Shown here: piece by piece, positions 1 to 7,675 of the stretch
How the letters are laid out: each line of letters begins with the position of its first letter
Position numbering within the stretch: the stretch's first letter is position 1
Assembly: GCA_030681645.1 (NCBI GenBank)
Contig: JAUXRX010000051.1
Span: 1 to 54,290 of the forward strand
Length of the DNA stretch: 54,290 nucleotides
Origin: Archangium sp.
GTDB taxonomy: Bacteria; Myxococcota; Myxococcia; Myxococcales; Myxococcaceae
Direction of reading: 5' to 3'
Position numbers and translations under genes: made by a program
The notes under the pieces: model-generated
Databases searched by the model: none
The model's input: the letters and a program-made list of their open reading frames with translations, nothing else
What the model was told of the DNA's origin: nothing

Positions 1-2
1 CC

Positions 3-1115
3 GAGGTCCGGGAGATCCTCGCCGCCGACGGGACGGGCGACCTGGGCGCGGCCCTCGCGGCGAACCCCGCCGGCTGGCTGGCATCGGTGGCGTTCATCCG
101 CGGGGTCGCCCACGCCCGGCTCCCCGCCGACCCGCGGCGGATCGCGACGGTGCTTGCCGCCGGGATCCCGGGCCTGGCCGTGCTGGCCCTCCTCGGGGGC
201 ATGGTCACGGAACCCTGGCGCAGCCAGTTCCTGGCCGACGCGCAGGTCCAGGTGACGGTCTTCCTCGCCGCCGCAGTCCCGGCGCTGGCGCTGGCACGCC
301 TGACGCTGGTCGGCCCCGCCGCGGCCGTCGACTGGCGGCGGAACCCGGCCTGGCTCGGGCTCGTCGCGGCTTTGCTGGTCGGGGCCGCCACCATCGCGAC
401 GTGGCTGTCCGTCGTGGCGGGACCCTCGATATCGACGGTCCTGGGCGTGGTCTTCGTGCCGCTCCTGCTCGCCGGGCTGGTCGCGGGGTTCGACCGGCGG
501 GCGGTGGGGATCCTGCTGATCTCCGTGTTCGGGGCGGCGGTGCTCGCGGCCTCGATCCAGCTGTTCGGCGCGGTCGGGGGCGTGGACCCGGGGGCCGCCG
601 GCGGCGTTGCGGATACTGGGTCGGATCCGGAGACCGGCACGCAGGTCGCGCTGGGCGTGCTGGGACTGGTCCTGCTGCTTGCGATCGGCGCCGTGCTTGT
701 CCTCGCTCGGCTGTGGCTGCGGCGATCGCCCGCCGCGTCGCCGGACGGCGACGAGACGCGGGTCATCGACCACGGCGGGGAGGGATCGGGTCGCCCGCGC
801 CGACGCCGCGGCCGGACCCTGTTCGGCCGCCGGACGACGCCGCACGATGCCGTGGCCGCCTATCGGGCCCTGCTCGAGGACCTGGAGGACCAGCCTGCGG
901 TCCGGCGGGTGGCGGGCGAGACACCGGCCGAGCACGCTCGCCGGCTGCGTGGGGAGGGGACCGGGGCGCTGGGGCTGGACCTCCTCGCCGCGGACTACGG
1001 GCTGGCGCGGTATGGCGGCGTGCGGCTCAGTCTCGCCGAGGAGCGGCGCGCCGTGGCCCGCTGGTCGAGCATGCGGCGACGGCTGCGCGCGGCGGCCGGG
1101 CGCGGCGGATCCTGA
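3..1115 (+). CDS. DUF4129-type membrane protein, 5' end cut by window
   Basis: The reading frame is open to the window edge, so the protein is N-terminally truncated; the GTG at 87 is only an internal codon of the open frame. About four hydrophobic segments (around residues 45-65, 75-90, 110-175 and 215-235) are followed by a basic linker and a soluble C-terminal domain. That domain has the DUF4129 pattern: YRALLEDL near 265, then TPAEHARRL, LAADYGLARYG and a closing W..MRRRLR. DUF4129 domains are usually found with transglutaminase-like membrane proteins and MoxR/DUF58 operons. No partners are visible here because the upstream DNA is outside the window. The biochemical role is unknown. Confidence 0.72.
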   Translation, partial: EVREILAADGTGDLGAALAANPAGWLASVAFIRGVAHARLPADPRRIATVLAAGIPGLAVLALLGGMVTEPWRSQFLADAQVQVTVFLAAAVPALALARLTLVGPAAAVDWRRNPAWLGLVAALLVGAATIATWLSVVAGPSISTVLGVVFVPLLLAGLVAGFDRRAVGILLISVFGAAVLAASIQLFGAVGGVDPGAAGGVADTGSDPETGTQVALGVLGLVLLLAIGAVLVLARLWLRRSPAASPDGDETRVIDHGGEGSGRPRRRRGRTLFGRRTTPHDAVAAYRALLEDLEDQPAVRRVAGETPAEHARRLRGEGTGALGLDLLAADYGLARYGGVRLSLAEERRAVARWSSMRRRLRAAAGRGGS

Positions 1116-1148
1116 TCGGGCGGGTCCAGTCGCGCGTCCGGATCGCGC

Positions 1149-2057
1149 TCAGCAGCAGCCGGTGCCGCCGCAGCAGCCGCCGTCGCCGACGAGGACCGGG
1201 AGCTCGACGGTGCCGATGCCGGTGCCGGGGGTTGCGACGGCGAGCGGGACGATGCGCGGAGGCGCTGCGGCCGGCGCCTCGTTCAGGCCGGGCCGGCGGG
1301 CGCGGATGATCGCGCCGTACATGCCCTCGGCCACCGCGTGGGTCGCCTCGATCTCGATGCCGGTCAGGCCGGCCATCGCCAGGCCGTCGGCATACTCGCC
1401 GAACGAGAGCGCGCCGGCGATGCAGCCCGCGAACGAGCCGAGGGCCTCGCGCTCGGCCAGGGTCAGGGCATCGTCCGCGACGATGTCGCTCACGCCCATC
1501 CGGCCGCCCGGCCGCAGGACACGGGCGATCTCGGCGAAGACCGCGGACTTGTCGGCCGCGAGGTTGATGACGCAGTTGCTGATGACGACATCCACCGTCG
1601 CGTCCGGGAGGGGGATGGCCTCGATAGTGCCCTTCACGAACTCCACGTTGGTCGCGCCCGCCTCCGCCGCGTTGCGCCGGGCGAGCTCCAGCATCTCGTC
1701 GGTCATGTCGACGCCGATCGCGCGCCCGCTCGCCCCGACCCGCTTCGCGGACAGCAGGACGTCGATGCCGCCGCCGGCCCCCAGGTCCAGGACTGTCTCG
1801 CCCTCACGGAGCTCGGCGACGGCCGTGGGGTTGCCGCAGCCCAGCGACGCCAGGACCGCGGCGTCCGGGAGGCCGGCCAGGTCGAGCGCCTCGTAGCGCT
1901 CCGGACCCCACCGGCCGATGCGATCGGGGTCGAGTGGCTCGACGGTCTCACCGCAACCGCAGCTCGACTCCCGGGCGTCGGGGGCGGGTGCATCCAGCAC
2001 CTGGCGGGCGGCGGCGGCGTAGTGCTCGCGAACGGTCTCGTGGATCTGCTCGGTCAT
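1149..2057 (-). CDS. arsM: Arsenite S-adenosylmethionine methyltransferase
   Basis: 302 aa. It methylates trivalent arsenic using S-adenosylmethionine in the cytoplasm. The SAM-binding motif I is VLDLGAGGGIDVLLSAKRVG, followed by GVDMTDEMLELAR. The conserved arsenic-binding cysteines are visible: an N-terminal CGCG pair (residues 33 and 35), a Cys in SNCVIN and a Cys in FAGCIAGAL. The Cys-rich tail GGCCGGTGCC is typical of microbial ArsM. The ATG at 2057 gives the usual MTEQIHETVREHY start. It is divergent from arsR, with the operator between them, so arsenic-inducible expression through ArsR is expected. Confidence 0.93.
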   Translation of the reverse strand: MTEQIHETVREHYAAAARQVLDAPAPDARESSCGCGETVEPLDPDRIGRWGPERYEALDLAGLPDAAVLASLGCGNPTAVAELREGETVLDLGAGGGIDVLLSAKRVGASGRAIGVDMTDEMLELARRNAAEAGATNVEFVKGTIEAIPLPDATVDVVISNCVINLAADKSAVFAEIARVLRPGGRMGVSDIVADDALTLAEREALGSFAGCIAGALSFGEYADGLAMAGLTGIEIEATHAVAEGMYGAIIRARRPGLNEAPAAAPPRIVPLAVATPGTGIGTVELPVLVGDGGCCGGTGCC

Positions 2058-2107
2058 CGGTGGCCCCTGGCTGGTGGTCGCGCGGCGGGTGTCGGCGGGT
2101 GTGATTA

Positions 2108-2141
2108 TATTGATACTCGTCGATATCAGTATCTGTCAATA
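2108..2141. promoter_or_regulatory. Putative ArsR operator in the arsM-arsR gap
   Basis: An imperfect 34-bp dyad lies in an AT-rich island of otherwise very GC-rich DNA. The ends are TATTGA and TCAATA and the centre is the palindrome GATATC (2121-2126 region). This resembles the AT-rich dyads bound by ArsR/SmtB repressors. It overlaps the first possible arsR start (2141) and lies about 50 bp from the arsM start, so one bound dimer could control both genes. Confidence 0.6.
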
Positions 2142-2530
2142 TGCTGTTTGCCATGAAACGAGCCCTCAACCCCGACATCCGGCTCCTCCAGGCCGCCGCG
2201 GATCCCACGCGCCTGTCGATCCTCCGCCGGCTGAGCGGCGAGGCGTCCGTCTGCGCCTGCGAGTTCACCGCCTGCTGCGACGTCGCCCAGCCGACCGTCT
2301 CGCATCACCTCCGGGTGCTCCGCGAGGCCGGGTGGGTGACCTCGGAGCGCCGCGGCAGCTGGGTCTACTACCGCCTGAGCCCGGATGCCGTCGCCCGGTT
2401 CGGGGTGCTCGCCGGTGGGCTGGCTGGTGCCTCGAGCCCGGTGGGAGCGACGCCCGCGGCCCTGACCGCCGGCGCGTCGGTCGACGGTCCGTACCCGCTC
2501 CCGGTGATCCAGCCGCGCACCCTGCGCTGA
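2141..2530 (+). CDS. arsR: ArsR-family metalloregulatory repressor
   Basis: 129 aa winged-helix repressor. After an N-terminal helix with DPTRLSILRRL comes a metal-site segment VCACEFTACC, then the recognition helix QPTVSHHLRVLREAGWV and the wing RRGSWVYYRL. The paired cysteines around the DNA-binding helices match As(III)-sensing ArsR proteins of the CxCEFTACC type. The start is uncertain: ATG 2141 overlaps the operator and ATG 2153 (MKRALNPD) also fits. Neither has a Shine-Dalgarno sequence, so a leaderless mRNA is possible. It is divergent from arsM. Confidence 0.9.
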   Translation: MLFAMKRALNPDIRLLQAAADPTRLSILRRLSGEASVCACEFTACCDVAQPTVSHHLRVLREAGWVTSERRGSWVYYRLSPDAVARFGVLAGGLAGASSPVGATPAALTAGASVDGPYPLPVIQPRTLR

Positions 2531-2939
2531 GGCAGCCCGCGGCAGGGCGGCCTTGAGATCGGGGCGGACCCGCGGGTGATGGAGCCCGTGGCCGGGTCGG
2601 CTTGAGTCCAGGTGGCGGGCGCACCTCCCCGGCCGCGCCTCTCCGGGCCCGAACACACTCCCAGCACCTCGCCGCGCGCGAACACTCTCCCTGCGTTTCT
2701 CCCGGTGAATGGCCCATCACCCCGTGCGGTCAGCGGACGAGAGGATGAAGACAGTGCCCTGAGCCTCATCGATCCATGCGCATGGCCTAGATCGGATGAG
2801 TGACCCATCCGGAGGCTACCCAGGCGAGCGCGCCGAGGGCGCCGAGCGCACCGATGGCGCCGAGGGCGCCGAGTGCGCCGAGCCCGCCGAGGGCACCGAG
2901 ACAGCGCATGGACCCGGCGCCCTGCCCGACAATGAGCCC
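2531..2939. other. Gap between arsR and the glutaredoxin gene
   Basis: About 400 bases follow arsR before the preferred start of the next gene. The first 260 bases show no convincing coding signal or T-run terminator. The last part carries the 9-bp tandem repeat and may be translated if the next gene begins at its earlier ATG (2796). Confidence 0.4.
2829..2900. repeat. Eight 9-bp tandem repeats (GGCGCCGAG type)
   Basis: Eight contiguous 9-bp units vary around GGCGCCGAG. The period stays a multiple of three, so on the plus strand they would encode an Ala-Glu-Gly-rich tract if the ATG at 2796 is used. Confidence 0.8.
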
Positions 2940-3206
2940 ATGCCCGACCCCGCCGCTCTCCCCACCGTCGACCGGATCACGGTCCACGGCGCCGACTGGT
3001 GCGGCGACTGCCGGCGCACGAAGCGGTTCCTCGACCGGACTGGGACGCCGTACGCCTGGGTGGACACGGCGGCCGACAAGGGCGCGAGGATCACGCTGAA
3101 CGAGGCCGGCTACCTCGCGATCCCGGTGGTGCTGCTCCCGGGCGGGACCGTCCTGGTGGAACCCACGGACGACGACCTGGCCGAGGCCATCGCCGTCGGC
3201 GTCTGA
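2940..3206 (+). CDS. Glutaredoxin-like (mycoredoxin-type) protein
   Basis: 88 aa from the ATG at 2940. The thioredoxin fold opens with ITVHGADWCGDCRRTKRFLD, in which the active site is CGDC. It continues with TPYAWVD and the cis-Pro segment AIPVVLLPGG. Mycoredoxin-like glutaredoxins reduce mixed disulfides with low-molecular-weight thiols; that this one works with mycothiol is inference. An in-frame ATG at 2796 would add 48 low-complexity residues coded by the 9-bp repeats. I prefer 2940 because it gives the usual family length, but no strong ribosome-binding site precedes either start. Confidence 0.82.
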   Translation: MPDPAALPTVDRITVHGADWCGDCRRTKRFLDRTGTPYAWVDTAADKGARITLNEAGYLAIPVVLLPGGTVLVEPTDDDLAEAIAVGV

Positions 3207-3252
3207 GCCCGCCTGAGCCGACCCAAGGCCTGAGCCGCATCGGCCTGCGACG

Positions 3253-3615
3253 CTACTCCAGCCCCTCGGCGTCCAGGCGGAGCAGCGTCTCGTAGGCCTC
3301 GTCGCCCAGGAACTTGCGGGCCGCGGCCTCGGTATCGGCCAGCGCGGCGGCCTCGTCCTCCTCCTCGCCGTCCTCGAGCTCGGCGTCGCCACCCGCGAGC
3401 ACGCTCAGGACGCGTGACGGCGTCGGCTCGACGACCCACTCCTCGCCCGTGTCGGGATCGACGTCGAAGAAGGTGACGGACTCGACCTCGTAGAGGGCGC
3501 CATCCGGCCGCGCCAGCGTGCACGCCCACGCGTCATCCTCGTCCTCGGCGACGCGAACGGTGAGGGTGAGCCCGAGCGAGCGAAACAGCTCGGCGAGGGT
3601 GGTCGGTGCGGACAT
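3253..3615 (-). CDS. Small acidic protein of unknown function
   Basis: 120 aa starting at MSAPTTLAELFRSLGL (ATG at 3615); the longer open frame upstream is repetitive and unlikely to be coding. It has a compact domain with VRVAEDEDDAWACTL and VESVTFFDVDPDTGEEWVVEPTPSRVL, then a Glu/Asp-rich stretch (ELEDGEEEDE) and a helical end. It has no signal peptide or membrane segment and I do not recognise the family. It is divergent from the FAD oxidoreductase gene at 3858. Confidence 0.6.
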   Translation of the reverse strand: MSAPTTLAELFRSLGLTLTVRVAEDEDDAWACTLARPDGALYEVESVTFFDVDPDTGEEWVVEPTPSRVLSVLAGGDAELEDGEEEDEAAALADTEAAARKFLGDEAYETLLRLDAEGLE

Positions 3616-3751
3616 GGCGGCGTACCTCGGGCTGGGTGGTCGGGACAACCCTACCCCCGGCGGCTCCATCGCGTGGCGCCCGTGGTGCTGCGGCGGGTCG
3701 TGTCGCGCCGGTCGTGTTGCGGCCCCACCGCACCCGCCCCGGAGCGTTGAC

Positions 3752-3821
3752 CGGGTCGCGTTGCCCGGGTCGCGTTGCCCGGCTCGCGTCGTGTGGATCG
3801 CGTTGCCCGGCTCGCAACAGC
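3752..3821. repeat. 14-bp tandem repeats upstream of the oxidoreductase gene
   Basis: Two exact copies of CGGGTCGCGTTGCC (3752-3765 and 3766-3779) are followed by three degenerate copies in the same 14-bp phase, ending at 3821. Less regular relatives extend back to about 3680. The array lies in the 242-bp divergent gap, 37-106 bp upstream of the start at 3858. Confidence 0.75.
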
Positions 3822-3857
3822 CGCGCCGGGCGCGCGGGCACCGCGTAGGATCGGCAG

Positions 3858-5249
3858 GTGAGCAGCCAAGCATCCGTGTCTTTCTGGCTTGAGACCGCGG
3901 GCGACGACCTCGCCCCCCGCCCGGGGATCGACGGCGCCACCGACGCCGACGTGGCGATCCTGGGCGCCGGCATGACCGGCCTTTGGACCGCGTTCTACCT
4001 CAAGCGCCGGGACCCGTCGCTGAAGATCGTGGTGCTGGAGCGCGAGATCGCGGGCTTCGGGGCGTCCGGTCGGAATGGCGCCTGGTGTGCGCCGGACCTG
4101 AACATCTCGATGAGCCGCCTGGCGAAGGCCCACGGCAGGGACGCGGCCCGCGCCATGCAGCAGGCGACGTACGACGCGGTCGACGAGGTGGGCCGAGCCT
4201 GCGCGGAGTCGGGGATCGATGCGGGCTTCCACAAGGGCGGCGAGCTGATCCTCGCCCGCGGGCCGCAGGGGATCCCGGCCCTCGATTCGGCCCTGGAGGA
4301 GTACGCGGCGTTCGGGTTCGGCGACCACTACCGGCTGCTCGATGCGGCGCAGCTCTCGGAGCGGATCCGGGTCGCGGGTGCCGTTCGGGCCCTCGCCTCC
4401 GAGGATGCCGCCGTGATCCACCCCGGCCGCCTGGTGCGCGGGCTCGCGCGCCGGGTCGAGCAGGATGGTGTCAGGATCGCGGAACGGACCGCCGTGACGA
4501 GCTTCCAGCCCAGGGACGCGGGCGGTCGCGCCACGCTGGTGACGCCCCGCGGCAACGTGCGGGCGCCGGTCGTGGTCCTGGCGGGGGAGGCGTACCTGTC
4601 CGAGCTGCCCGGCCTGCATCGACAGCTGTTGCCGCTCTGGTCGCTGATCGTGCTCACCGAGCCGGTGACGGACGCCCAATGGGCCGAGATCGGGTGGGCC
4701 AACCGGGAGGTCGTGGCGTCCACCCGGATGTCCGTGGACTACCTCTCGCGGACCGAGGACGGCCGGGTCCTGTTCGGCGGGCGTGGGGCGCCGTACCGGT
4801 TCGGGTCACCGATCCGGCGCTCGTACGACCGCCACGGGCCGACCCACGAGAAGCTCAAGGCATTCGTCGGGGAGTGGTTCCCGGTGCTGCGCGACGTCCG
4901 GTTCACCCACGAGTGGGGCGGGCCGCTCGGGATGCCCAGGGACTGGCACCCGACGATGGCGTTCGATGAGGCGTCGGGCATCGCGACGTCGCGCGGGTAT
5001 ATCGGGCACGGCGTGTCCACGACCAACCTCGGCGGCCGTGTCCTGGCCGACCTGATCACCGGGACGTCCAGCCCGCTCACGGAGCTGCCGCTGGTCAATC
5101 ACCGGTCCCGCGACTGGGAGATCGAGCCGTTCCGCTGGCTGGGCGTCCGGTATTCGCAGTGGGCGATCGGCCGCGTGGACGCGAAGGCGGAGCGAACCGG
5201 CGTGCCCCCGTCCGGGCGCAGCCTGGCCGAGCGCATCGCGTCGCACTGA
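3858..5249 (+). CDS. FAD-dependent amine/amino-acid oxidase (DAO family)
   Basis: 463 aa flavoprotein of the D-amino-acid-oxidase/glycine-oxidase superfamily, similar in layout to gamma-glutamylputrescine oxidases. The Rossmann FAD motif DVAILGAGMTGLWTAFYL is at about residues 33-50, followed by IVVLEREIAGFGASGRNGAW. The C-terminal FAD-contact region reads HEWGGPLGMPRDWHPTM and GYIGHGVSTTNLGGRVLADL. The start is GTG at 3858. A cupin gene follows 61 bp downstream, a pairing common in polyamine or amine catabolism. The substrate cannot be read from the sequence. Confidence 0.85.
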   Translation: MSSQASVSFWLETAGDDLAPRPGIDGATDADVAILGAGMTGLWTAFYLKRRDPSLKIVVLEREIAGFGASGRNGAWCAPDLNISMSRLAKAHGRDAARAMQQATYDAVDEVGRACAESGIDAGFHKGGELILARGPQGIPALDSALEEYAAFGFGDHYRLLDAAQLSERIRVAGAVRALASEDAAVIHPGRLVRGLARRVEQDGVRIAERTAVTSFQPRDAGGRATLVTPRGNVRAPVVVLAGEAYLSELPGLHRQLLPLWSLIVLTEPVTDAQWAEIGWANREVVASTRMSVDYLSRTEDGRVLFGGRGAPYRFGSPIRRSYDRHGPTHEKLKAFVGEWFPVLRDVRFTHEWGGPLGMPRDWHPTMAFDEASGIATSRGYIGHGVSTTNLGGRVLADLITGTSSPLTELPLVNHRSRDWEIEPFRWLGVRYSQWAIGRVDAKAERTGVPPSGRSLAERIASH

Positions 5250-5310
5250 CCGCCGGGTCCCGGCGCCCTCACCGCCCCGCCGCAGCGCCCCACACCGAAG
5301 GAGGTTCCGC

Positions 5311-5679
5311 ATGACCGACATCAGCGTCCTGCCCGCGTCCGTCGCCGCATCGGAGGCCGACCTCTTCGGCCCGCTGGAGCCCACGGGTCCCCGCGTGGGC
5401 GCCGACCGCGGCGAGCCGATGACCGCGATCCGGGTCCTGTCCGACGTCGGTCCGGTCCAGGTGGGCGTCTGGGAGTGCACGCCGGGGGGCTGGTCCATCG
5501 ACAACCGCCCCAACACCGAGATCGTCCACCTGCTCCGCGGCGTCGCGCGGATCACCGACCCCGACGGTGCAGTGCGCATGCTGGTCGCGGGTTCGGTGGT
5601 GGTGCTGCCGGTCGGCTGGTCAGGGCGCTGGGACATCGAGGAGACGGTCCGCAAGCTGTACGTGACGATCGAGGCGTAG
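5311..5679 (+). CDS. Small cupin-domain protein
   Basis: 122 aa single-domain cupin of the ureidoglycine-aminohydrolase-like group. Beta-barrel motifs include VGVWECTPGGWSIDNRPNTEIVHLLRGVARI and the second motif VAGSVVVLPVGWSGRWDIEETVRKLYV. A perfect Shine-Dalgarno AAGGAGG (5298-5304) lies 6 bp before the ATG. It is probably co-transcribed with the upstream FAD oxidase. Its role as an enzyme or small-molecule-binding accessory is not determined. Confidence 0.82.
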   Translation: MTDISVLPASVAASEADLFGPLEPTGPRVGADRGEPMTAIRVLSDVGPVQVGVWECTPGGWSIDNRPNTEIVHLLRGVARITDPDGAVRMLVAGSVVVLPVGWSGRWDIEETVRKLYVTIEA

Positions 5680-5740
5680 GGCTGCGGGCTTGGACATCTC
5701 CGCACCTTCTGGCGCTGCGCCCGCGCCGGTCGGTCTCCCC

Positions 5741-5910
5741 GTATGCGTGGTACGCGTAGCGGGCCCGATGTGGCCGACCCGCGCCCCCGTCGGGCCCGAC
5801 GCGTGAGTCGGCATGCGCACCACGCATGCCGGAGTGCCAGCAGGCGCGAATCCGGTCGGCGAGGCGGTGGTCGCCGGAGATTCGCGGTCCACTACGTGTG
5901 GTATGCATGC
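5741..5910. repeat. Three spaced GTGGT-centred near-palindromes
   Basis: Three related sites lie in the 288-bp gap after the cupin gene: 5741-5757, 5809-5831 (opposite orientation, perfect 9-bp arms CGGCATGCG/CGCATGCCG around 5 bases) and 5893-5910. Aligned, they share ATGCGTGGTnCGCAT-like cores spaced about 71 and 80 bp apart. They may be operators, or the middle one a transcript hairpin. No coding sequence is supported here. Confidence 0.6.
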
Positions 5911-5967
5911 GACTGCAAGCGCGACAGCAAGCGCGCCTGAGCGAGCGAGCCGGGACGCTCCCGCGGT

Positions 5968-6453
5968 CTACCGGGGCAGCAGCTCGCGCATGAGGCGATG
6001 GTTCGCACGCCGCACGAGCGAATCCGCCGACTCGCGCGCCCTCGGGCTCGCCCAGCCGAACGCCAGCTGCAGCCCCTCGCCCGCGTGCGGGAGGGTTGCC
6101 GGCGCCTCCTCGCGGACCCGCTCCACGAAGTTGATCGCCTCGATCTCGTCCGTGTCGGTGAGGATGACGCCGAACCTCGTGAGGCCGATGCGGGTGCAGT
6201 AGTCGCTGGTCCGCGTCAGCCGGCGCAGGACCTGGGCGAGCTCGCGGAGCGAGTGCCCGGCGACGTCGACGCCCCACCGCTCACCCAGTTCGAGCACGCC
6301 CTCCACCTCGGCCACGACGACCGTGAGCGGGCGCCCGTACCGGATCGAGCGCGAGATCTCGGCCACGAGGACGCGCTGCCACAGGTCGGGGCCTTCGAGG
6401 CCGGTGAGGGGATCCTCCCAGCCGTAGGGCTCCGGGATGCTGCTGACGTCCAA
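5968..6453 (-). CDS. Stand-alone degenerate GGDEF-domain protein
   Basis: 161 aa. It starts with the GGDEF family entry motif as DPLTGLEGPDLWQRVL, followed by the fold's VVVAEVEGV strand and a helix HSLRELAQVLRRL. The catalytic loop GG(D/E)EF is replaced by GLTRF in RIGLTRFGVIL. The protein therefore should not make cyclic di-GMP and may be a structural, GTP-sensing or partner-binding module. It has no other domain or membrane segment. The substitution is seen directly; the loss of activity is inferred from family knowledge. Confidence 0.72.
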   Translation of the reverse strand: MDVSSIPEPYGWEDPLTGLEGPDLWQRVLVAEISRSIRYGRPLTVVVAEVEGVLELGERWGVDVAGHSLRELAQVLRRLTRTSDYCTRIGLTRFGVILTDTDEIEAINFVERVREEAPATLPHAGEGLQLAFGWASPRARESADSLVRRANHRLMRELLPR

Positions 6454-6693
6454 CCTGTGCAGTCTCCGAGCGGTATCGAGCGGTATCGAGCGCCGGTCGC
6501 GCCGTCACCGCTGATCATCGGGACTCGCGCGGCCGGTCGTCATCGCCCGGTCGGTGGGGTGGACCGCCCCGAAGGTCCGGGGTTGCGGGGATCGGGGCCC
6601 GGCCCGCGCCCCGAGGACGAAGCGCCGCCGAGGACGACCGCGCCCGCGCCCCGCGAGCCCTGGGGCGCGCCGGATCGGGACCGGCCTCGCGCC
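6454..6693. other. Non-coding gap at the suspected genome boundary
   Basis: 240 bases between the GGDEF-like gene and cysK. Near the GGDEF-like start there is a duplicated 10-mer, CGGTATCGAG (6471-6490). No ORF, terminator or mobile-element end is evident. The gene content changes character around this point. Confidence 0.4.
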
Positions 6694-7608
6694 TTACCCG
6701 AACAACGCCTCCACGGACAGATACCGCTCGCCCGTGTCGTACGCAACGGTGAGGATCCGCGAGCCGTCCGGCACCTGCGGCAGCAGCTGCGCGACCGCGG
6801 CCAGCGACGCCCCGGACGACACGCCGACCAGCAGCCCTTCCTCGCGCGCGGAGCGCCGCGCGTAGTCCATCGCGTCCGGGGGCGCCACCTGCAGGATCCC
6901 GTCGAGGAGCTCGGGCCGCATGACGCCCGGGATGAACCCCGCGCCGATGCCCTGGATCGGGTGCGGCGAGTGGGTCCCACCCGAGAGCACCGGGGAGAGC
7001 GTGGGCTCCACGGCATAGACCTTGAGCGCGGGCCAGCGCGGCTTGAGCACCTCGGCGAGGCCGGTGATGTGGCCGCCGGTCCCGACGCCGGTCACGATGT
7101 AGTCGAGGCCGTCGGGGAAGTCCCGCGCGATCTCCTCCGCGGTCGTGCGGCGGTGGACGTCCACGTTGGCCGGGTTGTCGAACTGCATCGGCATCCAGGC
7201 GCCGGGCGTCTGCTCCACGATCTCCCGGGCCCGCGCGATGGCGCCCTTCATGCCGATCTCGCGCGGCGTCAGGTCGAGCTCGGCTCCATAGGCCAGCATC
7301 AGCTTGCGCCGCTCCACGCTGAACGAGTCGGGCATGACGAGGATCAGGCGGTATCCCTTGACCGCGGCGGCGAGGGCCAGGCCGATGCCCGTGTTGCCCG
7401 AGGTGGGCTCGATGATGACCGAGTCCTTCTTGAGAATGCCCTTCGCCTCGGCGTCTTCGATCATCGACAGGGCGATGCGGTCCTTGATGCTCGCGCCCGG
7501 GTTCGCCCGCTCGAGCTTGATCCACACCTCGTGCGTGGAACCGAACAGCCGGTTCACCTTGAGGTGGGGCGTGTTGCCGATGGTCTCGAGAATGGAATTG
7601 GCGCGCAT
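6694..7608 (-). CDS. cysK: Cysteine synthase (O-acetylserine sulfhydrylase)
   Basis: 304 aa PLP enzyme making cysteine from O-acetylserine and sulfide. The PLP lysine is in NPGASIKDRIALSMI (about residue 43). The substrate loop is PTSGNTGIGLA, the phosphate-binding loop GVGTGGHITG, the active-site entrance HPIQGIGAGFIP, and the PLP ring contact GVSSGAS. The C-terminus is shorter than in E. coli CysK. It follows cysE by 67 bp on the same strand, so they probably form a cysE-cysK operon. The 5' half uses some ATT and GAA codons like the downstream genes, while the 3' half looks more like the upstream DNA. Confidence 0.93.
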   Translation of the reverse strand: MRANSILETIGNTPHLKVNRLFGSTHEVWIKLERANPGASIKDRIALSMIEDAEAKGILKKDSVIIEPTSGNTGIGLALAAAVKGYRLILVMPDSFSVERRKLMLAYGAELDLTPREIGMKGAIARAREIVEQTPGAWMPMQFDNPANVDVHRRTTAEEIARDFPDGLDYIVTGVGTGGHITGLAEVLKPRWPALKVYAVEPTLSPVLSGGTHSPHPIQGIGAGFIPGVMRPELLDGILQVAPPDAMDYARRSAREEGLLVGVSSGASLAAVAQLLPQVPDGSRILTVAYDTGERYLSVEALFG

Positions 7609-7675
7609 GGGTCCTCGTCCGCTTGGGTGGATGGACGTCCGTTGTAATGGACGCCGGGAAGCTCGGCAACAGAAC

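Noticed and set aside
2796..2939. An N-terminal extension of the glutaredoxin
   Set aside because: It is an open frame but consists of simple repeats, and the family length is met by the later start.
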